Shown: piece by piece, positions 49,301 through 60,000 of the stretch
How the letters are laid out: every line of letters begins with the position of its first letter
How positions within the stretch are numbered: position 1 is the stretch's first letter
Origin: Tubulanus polymorphus
Lineage: Eukaryota > Nemertea > Palaeonemertea > Tubulaniformes > Tubulanidae
Assembly (NCBI RefSeq): GCF_964204645.1
Contig: NC_134027.1
Coordinates: 3,648,485 to 3,708,484, forward strand
DNA: 60,000 bases
Direction: 5' to 3'
Made by a program: the position numbers and the translations under genes
The notes under the pieces: model-generated
Told to the model about the DNA's origin: nothing
Database searches by the model: none
Seen by the model: the letters and a program-made list of their open reading frames with translations, nothing else

Positions 49301-51212
49301 AACAAATTTATTTTTTAGATTTATTTGTGTTCCGTGGATGCATCGCGATTAAGCACTGACCGTAATCAACATCTAGTATACGCGGGTTTCATCTGTTTCT
49401 GATTCTCGGCCTGCGTAACCAGACCCCGCATGGATCACATGGTAAGATGTGTTTGTAGACCGATTGCGCTGATTTTCCGATATCCTTTATCAGTCGAACC
49501 GTCAGCCGATCAAATCCGCGAATATTGTTCGAATGCTGTCTGAATGCCGTACAAGTTTCCATCATCAGAATGTAATCCATTAAAAGCTTTCAATTAAAAC
49601 GATCCACGCGTTGATTTACAACGATTTACATCTAAAATCGTCGGTGCTCAAAATTTCCCTAGAGTCATTTTCATATATTATACACGTATTTATGGGCGGT
49701 AACGCGCAATTACGTTATTTGTCGCTTAACTTTGATTGCGACTTCATAGAAAAAATCGCTTGATACCGTTCAGAAATAGAGAAAATAATCATGGATGTTT
49801 AGATAAAATGTAATTACACAAAACATCGTGAAATATTCACCTCATTTGTGAATTGAAAATTCGGCTGGATATCTACTCATCAAATTACAATTTTCTTCCA
49901 ATCGGCCATGCTAATAGATTTACTTTCTTAAAGCGAAGCACGCCCTAAAACGCAGAACGCCTTTTTGGCGCACTGGCGCATTCACCAAGACAGCAATCTC
50001 GTATACATGTGCTAATATACGTTGAATTTTCCCAATCGTTTTAATCAATTTTTTTTCTCTACAACTTAGTTCCGTTAATGGCTTTCTTGTTTTCATGGTA
50101 ATTCGAACCATCGACCGACTCTAGTCTGCAAACAAATCCATTCATTTTCCTAATTGAAGGTAATATCGCCGCACACTTTCCCAGAGTAGCAGGTGCGATG
50201 GTCACGATCAAACACAAGATTTAAAAAAAAGAAATTTCAGATGGCTATATGTGACGTTATACACATATTTCAAAGATACTTCCCGTCCTTTTTCATATTT
50301 CATAACATTCACTATGACTACATTACTTTTGAATAGTCTCCAGTGTAAAGTTCATTTTAATCATTCAGACAAAACGCTCAAATGTCCCCAAATGGAACTA
50401 TTTTGGCCGTATAAAATAAACATAAATGCCAGGCAGGAATAGTGATCATTTAAATTCAACCCCATATAACACCCACGCTTACTGCGATTGCCTCATAAAA
50501 ATTCAATAAGGAAACAATGTTTATGATATTTTCATCATGGCATTTTAAAGCCAAATCTATATCGAAAATAGAACCAAACATCTGCAACAAATCGGATGAA
50601 TGCTTGCTGTGTAACTTGTAATCTGAGGTATTGCAACTGTTCAATGGTCAACGCTATTCGATCAACACCATCCGTATTGGACGTATCAGCAGACATTGAT
50701 TAAATTCTCTGAATATCTCGTTTCGAGTTATAATTATAGTTAATAAGGCACTTATCAGCTATCTTCTGTATATCTCGTGTATTACTCATTAAGGTAGGGT
50801 ATGGCCTACGATTCATTCTTCATTTCGACATGTAAAGTAACTACTGCGAAAGGCACTGGCCAGCAAGATAACTTATCAGAATGAGTTAACATGACGTGCT
50901 CCATTTTCATTTGTAAGAACGCAATTTCCACCCGTCCCAAAAATAAAAGTGTCAGAATTTGATGTTTATGTGATATACCGAGCCGAACTTTAGTAGATTA
51001 TCTGGAAAATTATTCATGTTGGAGGTTGTTGATCATTAAAACCATGCAAGTGGCATCTTAGCCAGGTAGTTTGGTGACATAAGTGATGGATTCTGATAAT
51101 TATCGTAGTTAATAGTTCGAACTGAAAGAATCACGCGACGTTTTTCATTGAATATGAAAAGTGACGTGCCTTTAACTATCCTAATAATAGGGAATAACGG
51201 CAGTTTCTCGAC
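46344..51212. other. gene-poor region, nothing firm
   Basis: AT-rich DNA with chance ORFs. Around 47040-47100 and 47210-47250 there are clustered GGTTTAGGG and GGTTAGG-like words (see findings). No coding homology was recognised. Confidence 0.4.
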
Positions 51213-51249
51213 GCACCATGATGGATGCCCTGAGACACCATCATGGTGC
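51213..51249. repeat. perfect 12-bp inverted repeat with 13-nt loop
   Basis: GCACCATGATGG (51213-51224) and CCATCATGGTGC (51238-51249) would form a stable hairpin. They lie inside overlapping 129- and 131-codon ORFs on opposite strands, neither recognised. Confidence 0.85.
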
Positions 51250-54200
51250 ATTAACTCGACTACTGACACGAACACAAGGAGACCGGTTGCTCTAGGAAAC
51301 GGCAAACCGGACGCAAACGACCTCCAGTGTACAAACCGATGCAAAAACATGCCCGAATATCTTCCATCAAAATGCCGTGGATTTTTAATATTCATCGATT
51401 TATTTATCGATTCATTATCAATCCCAACCACTGGAACTGAAAGAATCGAAAAGTCCGGTGGTGGTTACGTGTTGCTTTTAGACGGGGGTCGGACTTGTCA
51501 CTTCTTCGACGTCTCTGGGTCTCCGGTATTTTCTTGATTACACTGTGAAAAAATTCAAGTGGAACCTTGTAAATTCCTTTATCATATGACGCTATTTTGA
51601 AATGCAAAATAAATTCATCCATTCATTCATGGACTAGTGATCGGAATCGTGTAGTGATAAAGTCGAAATAAACTGATTCTCGGGAACTCGCTTTTCTTTT
51701 ATATTGCGGGCTGTTTATCGTAACGTAGCGTGGCTACTTTAAAAATACATACATATCAAATCTTTTAATATCATTCCTTTAAATATTCGCCATTTGAGTG
51801 AACGACTTCACCGTTTCGAGAACACTTCCATTACATGCATACGAACTGAGTGAAGACGGATGATTCATTTTGCACCTAGCAGCCCCGAACTTCATTTCCG
51901 TGAGATGGTCCATCTAGGAAACATAAAAAAACGTGTTCTCGCTTGTCAAGTTGTTGAGCCCAGGGCGAACGAAAAACAAATATACACACAGCGCGTACTG
52001 GGAAAACTGCAAAATTCTCAATTTAGACCCGCAGCTGCTTATGGGGATTCCATTTAGCGATTGAAGAGCAATTGAAGAAAACTGAGCCGTATCGTAGAGT
52101 CCACCACCTAGAGGGCTAAATTACTCTTCATATCATCCGTCGATTCACCGGTTCACGTGTATCAAGTTTAAACACAAATAATTCTCGATATGAAGTTTGA
52201 AACAGTTTGCGTTTAAATACATCGTCTTATACCAACAGCAGGAGCCTAATATGAACTAAATTGCTTGAGCAGAGGTGCCGCCAATTAAAGCAAGTGTTCA
52301 TCAATCTGCTGTGATGTTTATATTGGATAACAATCAGATCGGTATTCGGTATTTGGATAAAATGTATATTTGAATATCGAGTCCCGTATCAGCGATAACG
52401 ACCCGATAACGATAGTTTTCATTCGCGACACGTTTTCGTTGATTGTGTTTAATTCAGTTACATCGGGCCGAATTAGGTAGAACTTCATCGAGATTTGGCA
52501 GATCAATACACTTCTAAATCACTGATTGAAAACTTGGTCAGGTTTCATACGGACGGTATAGATAGGATACGGATATATTTTCAATCTGTGGATTGTTTTT
52601 GGTTATGATAGTTAAATAGGAACATCCGTTAAAAGATTAATTCCGGAGGGTGTCGCCATTCAATAAGATTTACGAATTACATATTGTCTGTACGTAAACC
52701 ATTGAGGCACCAAACTTTTGATTAAAACGCCCGAAGCTATCCAATACCCGAGAATGATTTTGCGTAAAGGCCTCGAGGGTTTGCAAGACGTGTTTGATCA
52801 GGTGATGAAAACTAAATTGGAATACTTAAAATTGATGACGAAAAACATCACGTAATATTTTGCCAAACAGTAATGAAACATGGACCCGGAAACTTATAGT
52901 ATATATATACATCACTGTTTGATCGCTGAATTGAACAATTTCAGCCGGAAAATCATAGATCATCATATCATATACATAATCAAACCTTAATTCGGATCAG
53001 TTCAATCCGGATTTTGATCTTATCCGGATGTTTACGGTCCACTTGATTAAATATGTATGATTTTCAATTCAGATTTCTCAAAAACCGGATGAATTTCGTC
53101 GGTCTTGGTCCAAATTAAGCATTTTCTACTATATATCAATGTATATGTTTTCATTCAAAACCGTTTGAACAGGCAACCAACATTAAATAGTTTGAGTTAA
53201 AGTTTATTGGCTGCTTGTTTGAATTCGTAAGCGTATAATCACACGAACGAAGTAAATGCAAATATACATTGCCAGATTTGAAATATTCCCAGTGATGTTT
53301 GGTGAACAGTTCGACCCCGGATTTCTGCTCGATTCCCCCCGATTTTCTGAAAGTTCTAAAGTATACAATTACGAGTCTAACGTATATATGTTAATGTATA
53401 TATCTATATTCGTCGATGCGAATTGAACGTCAAATGTTTATTCGTTCAACAAATCCAAACACTCTACATACAGTTTGTCGTGTATTCACCTAAATATATA
53501 ACACGTGCAGATAACGAACTTCCGAATATTCCAAAGAGTCGTTAAACAATTCAGACAAAAAGCGAAAAACAATGAACTCATTGAATCGAAACTTCAAATA
53601 GTTTGCATATGCCTTCATCATCCTCTATTCGTAACGTGTACAGTCGCAATAGCGCTTTTGATCATTACTGCCAGTTACTAAATCAAAATCAGCCATTTCC
53701 GTATCATTGACGGTTTGTCAGCCGCAATGCGGAAGAGGAAAACGTTTGGGTAAAACTTCAAACGAATACGAAATTGTAGAGAGCACACGGGTAAATGGAT
53801 GCGTTGGTCCTGTTGATGTTTTCTCAGACGCTACTCGTAAATTGCCTGCAAACCGAACCAGATAAATGCTGATGTCATTTGACAAATTAAATCGACATCG
53901 ATCCCCGCGAGACGGGCTTCTTTTGAAGAACGAAGAGACAGTTTGTGTTTAAACAATTTCTTAAATGGGAATTATCGGAAATGAAAGGTTATTAAAAGAA
54001 CTATTACACCGTACAGAATACAAATGCGTCAAATTCGATTCGTTTGTTACGGAAGTTTTTGAAAGCGTATTTCATTTGATAAACAATGAACCACTTCCAG
54101 GAGCGCAGTTAAAATCGAATAAACCATTCAGACTGGACGCAGGATTGTTCACACGAACCGGAGCCGAAATTTCTAATTTTGTTATTCGATATAAACAAAA

Positions 54201-55370
54201 AAAAATCTATAACCTCGATCGACCACCCATCTTAATATGTACTTCGATTTCCGATTTCAAAATAAAATCACTGTTACGTTCCCGACAGGTGTGGTGGATT
54301 TGTAAAGGAAACCAAATAAAATCAAAACGAACTAGTTAATCAAATAAAGAAATGCAGCAACAGAAATAATTGGGAATGAACTAATGTTAACTTTACACGT
54401 GGATCTCGTAAATGTCTAAAAGGTTTTCGAAGGGATGAATATCATTGATTTGCAATATTCCAAACACGGACAGGGAACATATACACATTCAGTCATACAT
54501 CAAACTTATCACTTATCATATGAATACATCTCCAGCAACAAGTGTAATGCTTGCAGCCAGCTTTTAATTAATGTAAATAGGCTGTATTAATGAGCAGCGA
54601 TAATTCATTAATTGCCGTCTGACATGCAGTATCGTCTGCCTATGACATCTGTTATGATATACGTCTGACACGATTTATGAAGTAATAATTTGGAAATTGG
54701 TTTTTTGTCGTCATAATTTTCGGAATAATAACTACCAGTGGGCAATCAATTTCTTCATTAGACACATTGTCCATGTATTACCTATTCCCATGAATTATTT
54801 GTCAGCCATTGCACCGAGACTTGAAGTCAACTTGACCCTTCTCTCGAAAAATCCCGATAATATAGAATTGTACCGAAAGTAACAATAAGTTGGCGAGAGG
54901 GCGATAAGAACATTTTGAAACTAATGTTCTTCTCGTAAACCTCAATTTATGTTCATTAGAAATTACAATAGAATTTAGTATCTTTGAAATGTTCTTCATA
55001 GAAATATTCATCCAGGGAAATGTGTGTGTTTTTAAACATTTTGAAGACTTACGTTTCAAGTATGACATTTATCTTCACCATGATATTCCTTATTGCCGAC
55101 GCATTCATGATTAGGCTTTATTCTGTTGTAATCAAACTAGCCAAAACTTATCACTTTGAAATCATCCTCAATACTCAAAGACTTTCGTCGAATATTTTGA
55201 TATAGTAACCGGGTGTTCTCGAAAGTTCGAAATAATCCTGTCACTATAGTTATCGGGTAACTATTATTATAAACACCATCCGTTTTGATTGGAAATGAAA
55301 AGTTTAGTTGTCAAATCAGTAAACATCGGCGATCGACCGACCACGTCACATGCTATGACGTCGGTAGCGA
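51250..55370. other. gene-poor region, nothing recognised
   Basis: The longest ORF is 53965-54339 (plus, 124 codons, weak start context, no recognised domain), which is within chance expectation. No repeats or RNA genes are supported. Confidence 0.35.
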
Positions 55371-55530
55371 GGTAAAGTAACCGAATGCCTTAGTGGTAGT
55401 TAAAAGCACTGGATTGACTGCCGGGTGGCTGAACGTTCGAGCGGAGTAGCGCTAGCGCAGTTACACACTCTGTTCAATAAGTTACATCCACTTGACTTCG
55501 CGGGTATTAATGGACTGTCTGGTCATTTAT
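55371..55530 (+). repeat. tRNA-derived SINE-like repeat
   Basis: The plus strand shows an A-box-like TTAGTGGTAGTTAAAAGCAC (about 55390-55409) followed, 22 bp later, by a B-box-like GAACGTTCGAGCG (55431-55443), the spacing of an internal Pol III promoter. The intervening GGATTGA...TGCCGG resembles an anticodon-arm remnant. A more GC-rich, non-tRNA body follows to about 55530. No full cloverleaf forms. The 3' end is uncertain. Confidence 0.55.
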
Positions 55531-55757
55531 AGACGGATATTAATTAGCTCCGTTACTTTTTTTTCATATAATCTATCTTGTATAACGCATGATGCATCGA
55601 CAGAATTTCTCCAAATTAAAGGTTAATCCAATAACACTAGAATGAAGTTAGATCAGTATGGGAATTATGTATTTTCAACTCATAGTTTTGTTAGAAGTAT
55701 GACGCAACTATTCATAAATGAAACTTATTTTAGTATTTTCAGCATCTGAAATCTCCT
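55531..55757. other. short intergenic stretch
   Basis: Nothing recognised. Confidence 0.4.
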
Positions 55758-55944
55758 GAAGCCCAACACACTCGACGCAGGGAAACACGGAAACCGGCAC
55801 ATGTTTCCGAGCGTTTCACTGCGTTGTGTGCGTCTACAAGAAACGAGGAACACGGTTTAGGGAAATACGTTTCCGAGATCAAATATCTTTGAATCCGTGT
55901 TTCTGCGTTTCCGCATTTACTCGAGTCGTGTGAGTTTGGCTTTA
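55758..55944. mobile_element. 187-bp foldback (MITE-like) element
   Basis: Left end GAAGCCCAACACACTCGAC and right end (reverse complement) AAAGCCAAACTCACACGAC form imperfect terminal inverted repeats. Both arms continue into GGAAACACGG-type words, and the interior is full of GTTTCCG and CGGAAAC in both orientations, so the whole element can fold. It is noncoding. Confidence 0.65.
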
Positions 55945-58900
55945 GTTTCCCGTTCTCCTGGTTTTCAATCTCATCTAGTATTCAGTTCACGGAATTACTA
56001 AAAGCTCAAACGTTTACGGCCACAATTAAATGGAGGAAGGTTTAACGTTTCAAATAATAATGCCTGATTTATCGAACGGAGACTGGTGGCTATTCCACAG
56101 CTAATCAACTTACCGATTAGAAAACACAAACAGAATTTGGCGGAGGTTAGTGAAGCGTGAAAATGGCAATACTGTCTGGCCGATGACCCGAGGCTCACTC
56201 TAAACCCATTATTCACTATATAGCTTATTTGATTATGCCCGGTACCAAATAACAGGCATATAATCAGCCATTTCGTAGAAGTGGTTAATTCATAGTTTTA
56301 AGTTATATTTCAAGATTTGCATTTTTTTCTAGATTTTCCAGATCATAAAAGAGCACTTCGTTTCCATGCCTTTGGGCGCTCATTCTGACCATTGATTGAT
56401 TTTGAGTTCATGTGGAAGTTCATCCTACGTTAACTAGTTGATAAACGTCGAGCAATTCAATCCCAGGATTAAATCCTAAACATCGGGACTAAATACCACA
56501 GTAACGCGAAACCGATGTAATAATCTTAATTCCAAACTCGTTTCAAAACCATATCGAATACCATTGCACGTAAACGGAGTTCAATTTTGTGTGATTAATA
56601 CTGGCTCAAGTATATGGTTAACGTATGACTGGTATTGATTAAGGTTGATATCGACAATTCATGAAAAAATATTGAAAATTATGCCGATATGTATTGGTTC
56701 ATAAAGCGAGAGAATATTTTCCAGTTGTGCCACGCAAACGAAGCATTTACGTCTAAAACGAAAGAAATGCCAGTCAAACTGTAGCTGGATTATTGCTTAT
56801 TTACCAGTGAGGCGTAAACCCTCGCTCACCATCAAGGCGGGTAGTCGTGATTTGTCCCATGATCTGAAGAACTAATTCTCTCTATTTTCACATTGATGAT
56901 TAATTTTCTCAAAGCTTTCTCTATGATTTTCTGATTTTCGTGTCGTAGCTGCTACGATATTCATTGTACTACTCCACGATAAGACAATACAATATACGTA
57001 TGCATCTATCAACAGACAGAAACTATGACTATGGAAGGTATTATCTAAGGTCAACGTAGGCAAATAATGTATAAGATTGATTCTAATAAACTTTAAAACG
57101 CTCGTCAGTCTTTATGAGATCAAACGATTTTGTTATGTAATTCACAGCAACGAATCGCGAAAGAAGAATTGAATACAAGTCCCACAAACACGAGCCGAGA
57201 ACTTTAGATATCGTAACGTTAGAATTTATCATTAAAAATCCGAATTTTCGTTTTCAACTGAAAACCATTTTCAAATATAAATTTGGATCTTTAATAATAA
57301 ATGTCAACGTCACGATATTTAAGGTTTTGGGCTCGTGATCTTGGGACGTATATTTATCAACTCTAAGGACCTCAGTTATTTTTCGACGAAGCGTACTTCG
57401 CGTCTTCGCCAGATTTCGCCGCCGACTCTCGTAGTGATTCTAAGCACGATCGAACGCTAAGGGATTCGTTATAAATGCACGACATGCGAATATAGCGAGT
57501 ACAGTTGACACACTTCCAATGGGAAATCAATTCATATTTTGCCGATTATTACCCAATGAAAGAGGAATTGCTGGTCTCCGAGGAATTTTCAGCTTTCAAA
57601 TACGTTATACTGGAAGCATATGAACTGGTTGAAAGTTAAATTTATATATCATATTTATATACATATATATTGAGATTTATATATCTACATGATTCTTATG
57701 CCTTGGTTTGTGTGGCCAGTCAGATGGAATTCGGATTTCTCGTGTTCTTTTCTAATCAGCCGGAAAGGAGGGAGCGATCACGTCTGGTGCCTTACCTTAA
57801 TGTTGGGTTCGGAGGAATCTGTATTATAGCTGCAAGACAATAATCAGAATATCATATACATTTAACCGACGAATCATGCATGCAAATTATTGGTTCGGCA
57901 AGGAGTGTTATCATTGATTCTCCGGTATTTGCCGAGATTTGTCACAATGGAGAGATAGTCTAACAACCGTCTCTTTATAGAAGACAAACGTGAACTTACT
58001 CCTATGTCTTCGAGACGATTTCAAGATTTTATTATAATCTTACCGTTAAAGGCTAATAGTATGTTTTTCATACGCTTTGGCCTCCATGCATGCATGTAAA
58101 TTATCCCCGTTTATCTTTATCCTTACTAAAAGCAAATACCACAAGAGATACTGCTCTATTCGAGAAATGTCCAAGTCCGAATATCTAAAGTACCCCATAG
58201 ATCGTTCTGATGATGTACAGCTTACAGCAGATACTATTAATTCGTCTTGGGAGGTATTTATCACTAAGACTTCATACCGGAACACAACATTCTTACTAAT
58301 AGAAAGAAATATTTCAAGATTTACGCTCGATCTCGGGGCAGGCAACAATAACTAATTCTTCTTTATATGGTTCGACTGGACATGTTTCGTGGTAATAATA
58401 CGGAATAAAAACAGCCCGACTTAGATTTATTGGATGACCAGACTTTTGCGAGCTCGATTGTAATTTTTACCACATTTACAAAATGTTTTTACTTAATAAG
58501 GATTGATAATTAATTTCAGTTCGTATCCAACGAAGATATACAAACGTGAATCGACTTTTATGTGCAGTTTACTACTCTTTTGCATACAGATTATGTTTCG
58601 ATCGATCGGTTGAGCCAATAAAACAGGGAATTTAGTTGGCGAAATCCGCACTCGAACAATTATCATCTTGTTATTTATGCGCAGTTGAGTGGTTTATTTT
58701 TGAAAATGCCATTCGCGAGGAGAAGTTGGGTTTGGAACTTTCTTATACGCGCAGGAAAAACAATCGCGTTACGTGAAAATAAGTGGGGAAATACAATATG
58801 CCCGTATGAGTGTTCCATGAGAGCGATTCCACACGTCTTGTTGAAAGAGCAAGAGAGCGTCGGGTATCTTTTCAAGAACCAATCACTGAAACATCACCGG

Positions 58901-58953
58901 TAACGCATAGTTAATGTAATTGATGTTATCACACCTCAACCTGCGCTGCTGCC
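55945..58953. other. gene-poor region, nothing recognised
   Basis: AT-rich DNA with chance ORFs. AT-only runs lie near 57640-57690. A slightly GC-richer patch at 57385-57430 has no supported coding. Confidence 0.4.
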
Positions 58954-58977
58954 CGATATATATATATATATATATAT
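58954..58977. repeat. (AT)n microsatellite
   Basis: An uninterrupted AT dinucleotide run of about 22 bp. Confidence 0.9.
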
Positions 58978-60000
58978 CAAACAAACTATCAACAGAATAT
59001 CCTCTTGAAATGCAGCTTTCTAAATGGATTCTCATATTTCACTGCTATGGTTTCCTTTTTTGTTTCGAAGAAGACTTCATACCCACGCTCTTTAAGATCA
59101 AACAAATCCGATGATTTCAAATCCGATGAAATCATGTGTAAGCCAATTTAATACGTCAATGACATGTGTTAAAATGTAATCCTGCTTATCATACGTCGAT
59201 ACTTCTATTGCACACGTATTTTGCCCACACTGTATCGATAGATACATCCGAGAAAGGTGATATATTCTGCTCTTCGTATTTGTGTCAATTTTCCAATGAT
59301 ATATCTTTGTTATCCCTTCTTATTCCAGTATCGCGTGTAATTCTATTATTGATATTCTCGCTCAGTACACTGGATCCTTCATTTTTCCAATTGCAGCGAA
59401 TGCGATGTGTTTTCTCGTCCAAATTAGGTGCCTCAAAAGCAGCTTATGTTTGTTCGTGTTCCACTTGGTCAGAAAACGAGTGAAAAAATAAATGCGTATT
59501 TTGCGTGGTATAGCAATCTAAATAAGATCGGTCAGTCGGTGCTCTGTTCGTATCTTATTCATGGGATAATACGTTCTACATGATATAACCTGGTTCAGCG
59601 CATTTATTTTTTACATTGCGATAAAAACCATAAATCACAAGGAATCTTTTACACAATGAAATAATTATGATTCGCTTATCGGAAATGAAAAGAACCACAC
59701 ATCGATTGCGTTGAAATTGTATATCTAAGCTAAGCTGCTGCATGTTCATGGCGACAATGTCATCAATATCAATATAAGGGTACACCACGCAATTTTATGG
59801 GAAATTTCTGCAAATCATATAAATCAAGTTTAACATATAAATCAAATGGTTTTCTATTGTTCACACGGCAAAATAGACTGAACTAACGGCTTTATTTATT
59901 TCCATTGAAGTTTAACATTTTCTAATCTTGTGATCATTTATGAGGTGCTAAACTATCGTATCATTACTGTGAGGTGCTAAGATTATCCATGGCAACAGCC
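58978..60000. other. window end, nothing recognised
   Basis: The 105-codon plus ORF (59166-59483) is rich in Leu/Ser/Phe and not recognised. No repeats or RNA genes were seen. Confidence 0.4.

Noticed and set aside
51036-51537. Overlapping ORFs of 131 (minus) and 129 (plus) codons
   Set aside because: Neither translation resembles a known domain. Mutual overlap in a locally GC-richer patch lengthens ORFs on both strands.
53965-54339. 124-codon plus ORF
   Set aside because: Weak start context, no recognised domain; at this AT content several ORFs of 100-130 codons are expected by chance in 120 kb of strand sequence.

Overview
The window looks like AT-rich, gene-poor nuclear DNA of an invertebrate animal. 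The evidence is a large single-exon class A GPCR with a splice acceptor just before its ATG, an EF-hand gene whose exons are separated by an intron of about 4.4 kb, 3' ends of non-LTR retrotransposons, tRNA-derived repeats, short inverted-repeat elements and microsatellites. There are no operons or other prokaryotic features. The GPCR type and the repeat flavour would fit a lophotrochozoan, but the phylum is inferred, not shown.

Layout. 1-4771: an EF-hand calcium-binding protein gene on the minus strand. Exon 1 is 4583-4771. A second, very short exon at 136-209 carries a canonical EF-hand loop. The gene probably continues past position 1. Its intron holds two inverted-repeat elements (280-391, 770-961) and a 9-bp minisatellite. 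5935-6315: an unrecognised charged coiled-coil ORF on the plus strand, divergent from the EF-hand gene. 11432-13620: a 2.2-kb element with two arms of about 590 bp in inverted orientation around a 1-kb core containing a tRNA-Gln-like relic. 16380-17157: a run of plus-strand ORF pieces, possibly decayed. 20019-21347: the one complete, confident gene, a 442-residue peptide-receptor-like GPCR on the minus strand. Upstream of it, at 21408-21587, is a (TA)n tract enclosed by perfect inverted repeats.

From 21.6 kb to the end I find no convincing host gene. Supported features are 5'-truncated LINE tails (25928-26512 minus; 45864-46343 plus), short TIR or foldback elements (35433-35575, 39056-39201, 55758-55944), a SINE-like tRNA-derived repeat near 55.4 kb, diverged tandem repeats (22156-22354, 25567-25666), perfect palindromes (24641-24691, 38274-38309) and simple repeats. 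Most ORFs of 60-130 codons here are what chance gives in AT-rich DNA.

The two clear genes have no evident functional link: one is a small Ca2+-binding protein, the other a membrane receptor that would signal through G proteins. I found no clearly new multi-gene system. The most unusual items are the long inverted-repeat element, the GPCR's departures from class A landmark residues, and the collection of perfect palindromes.
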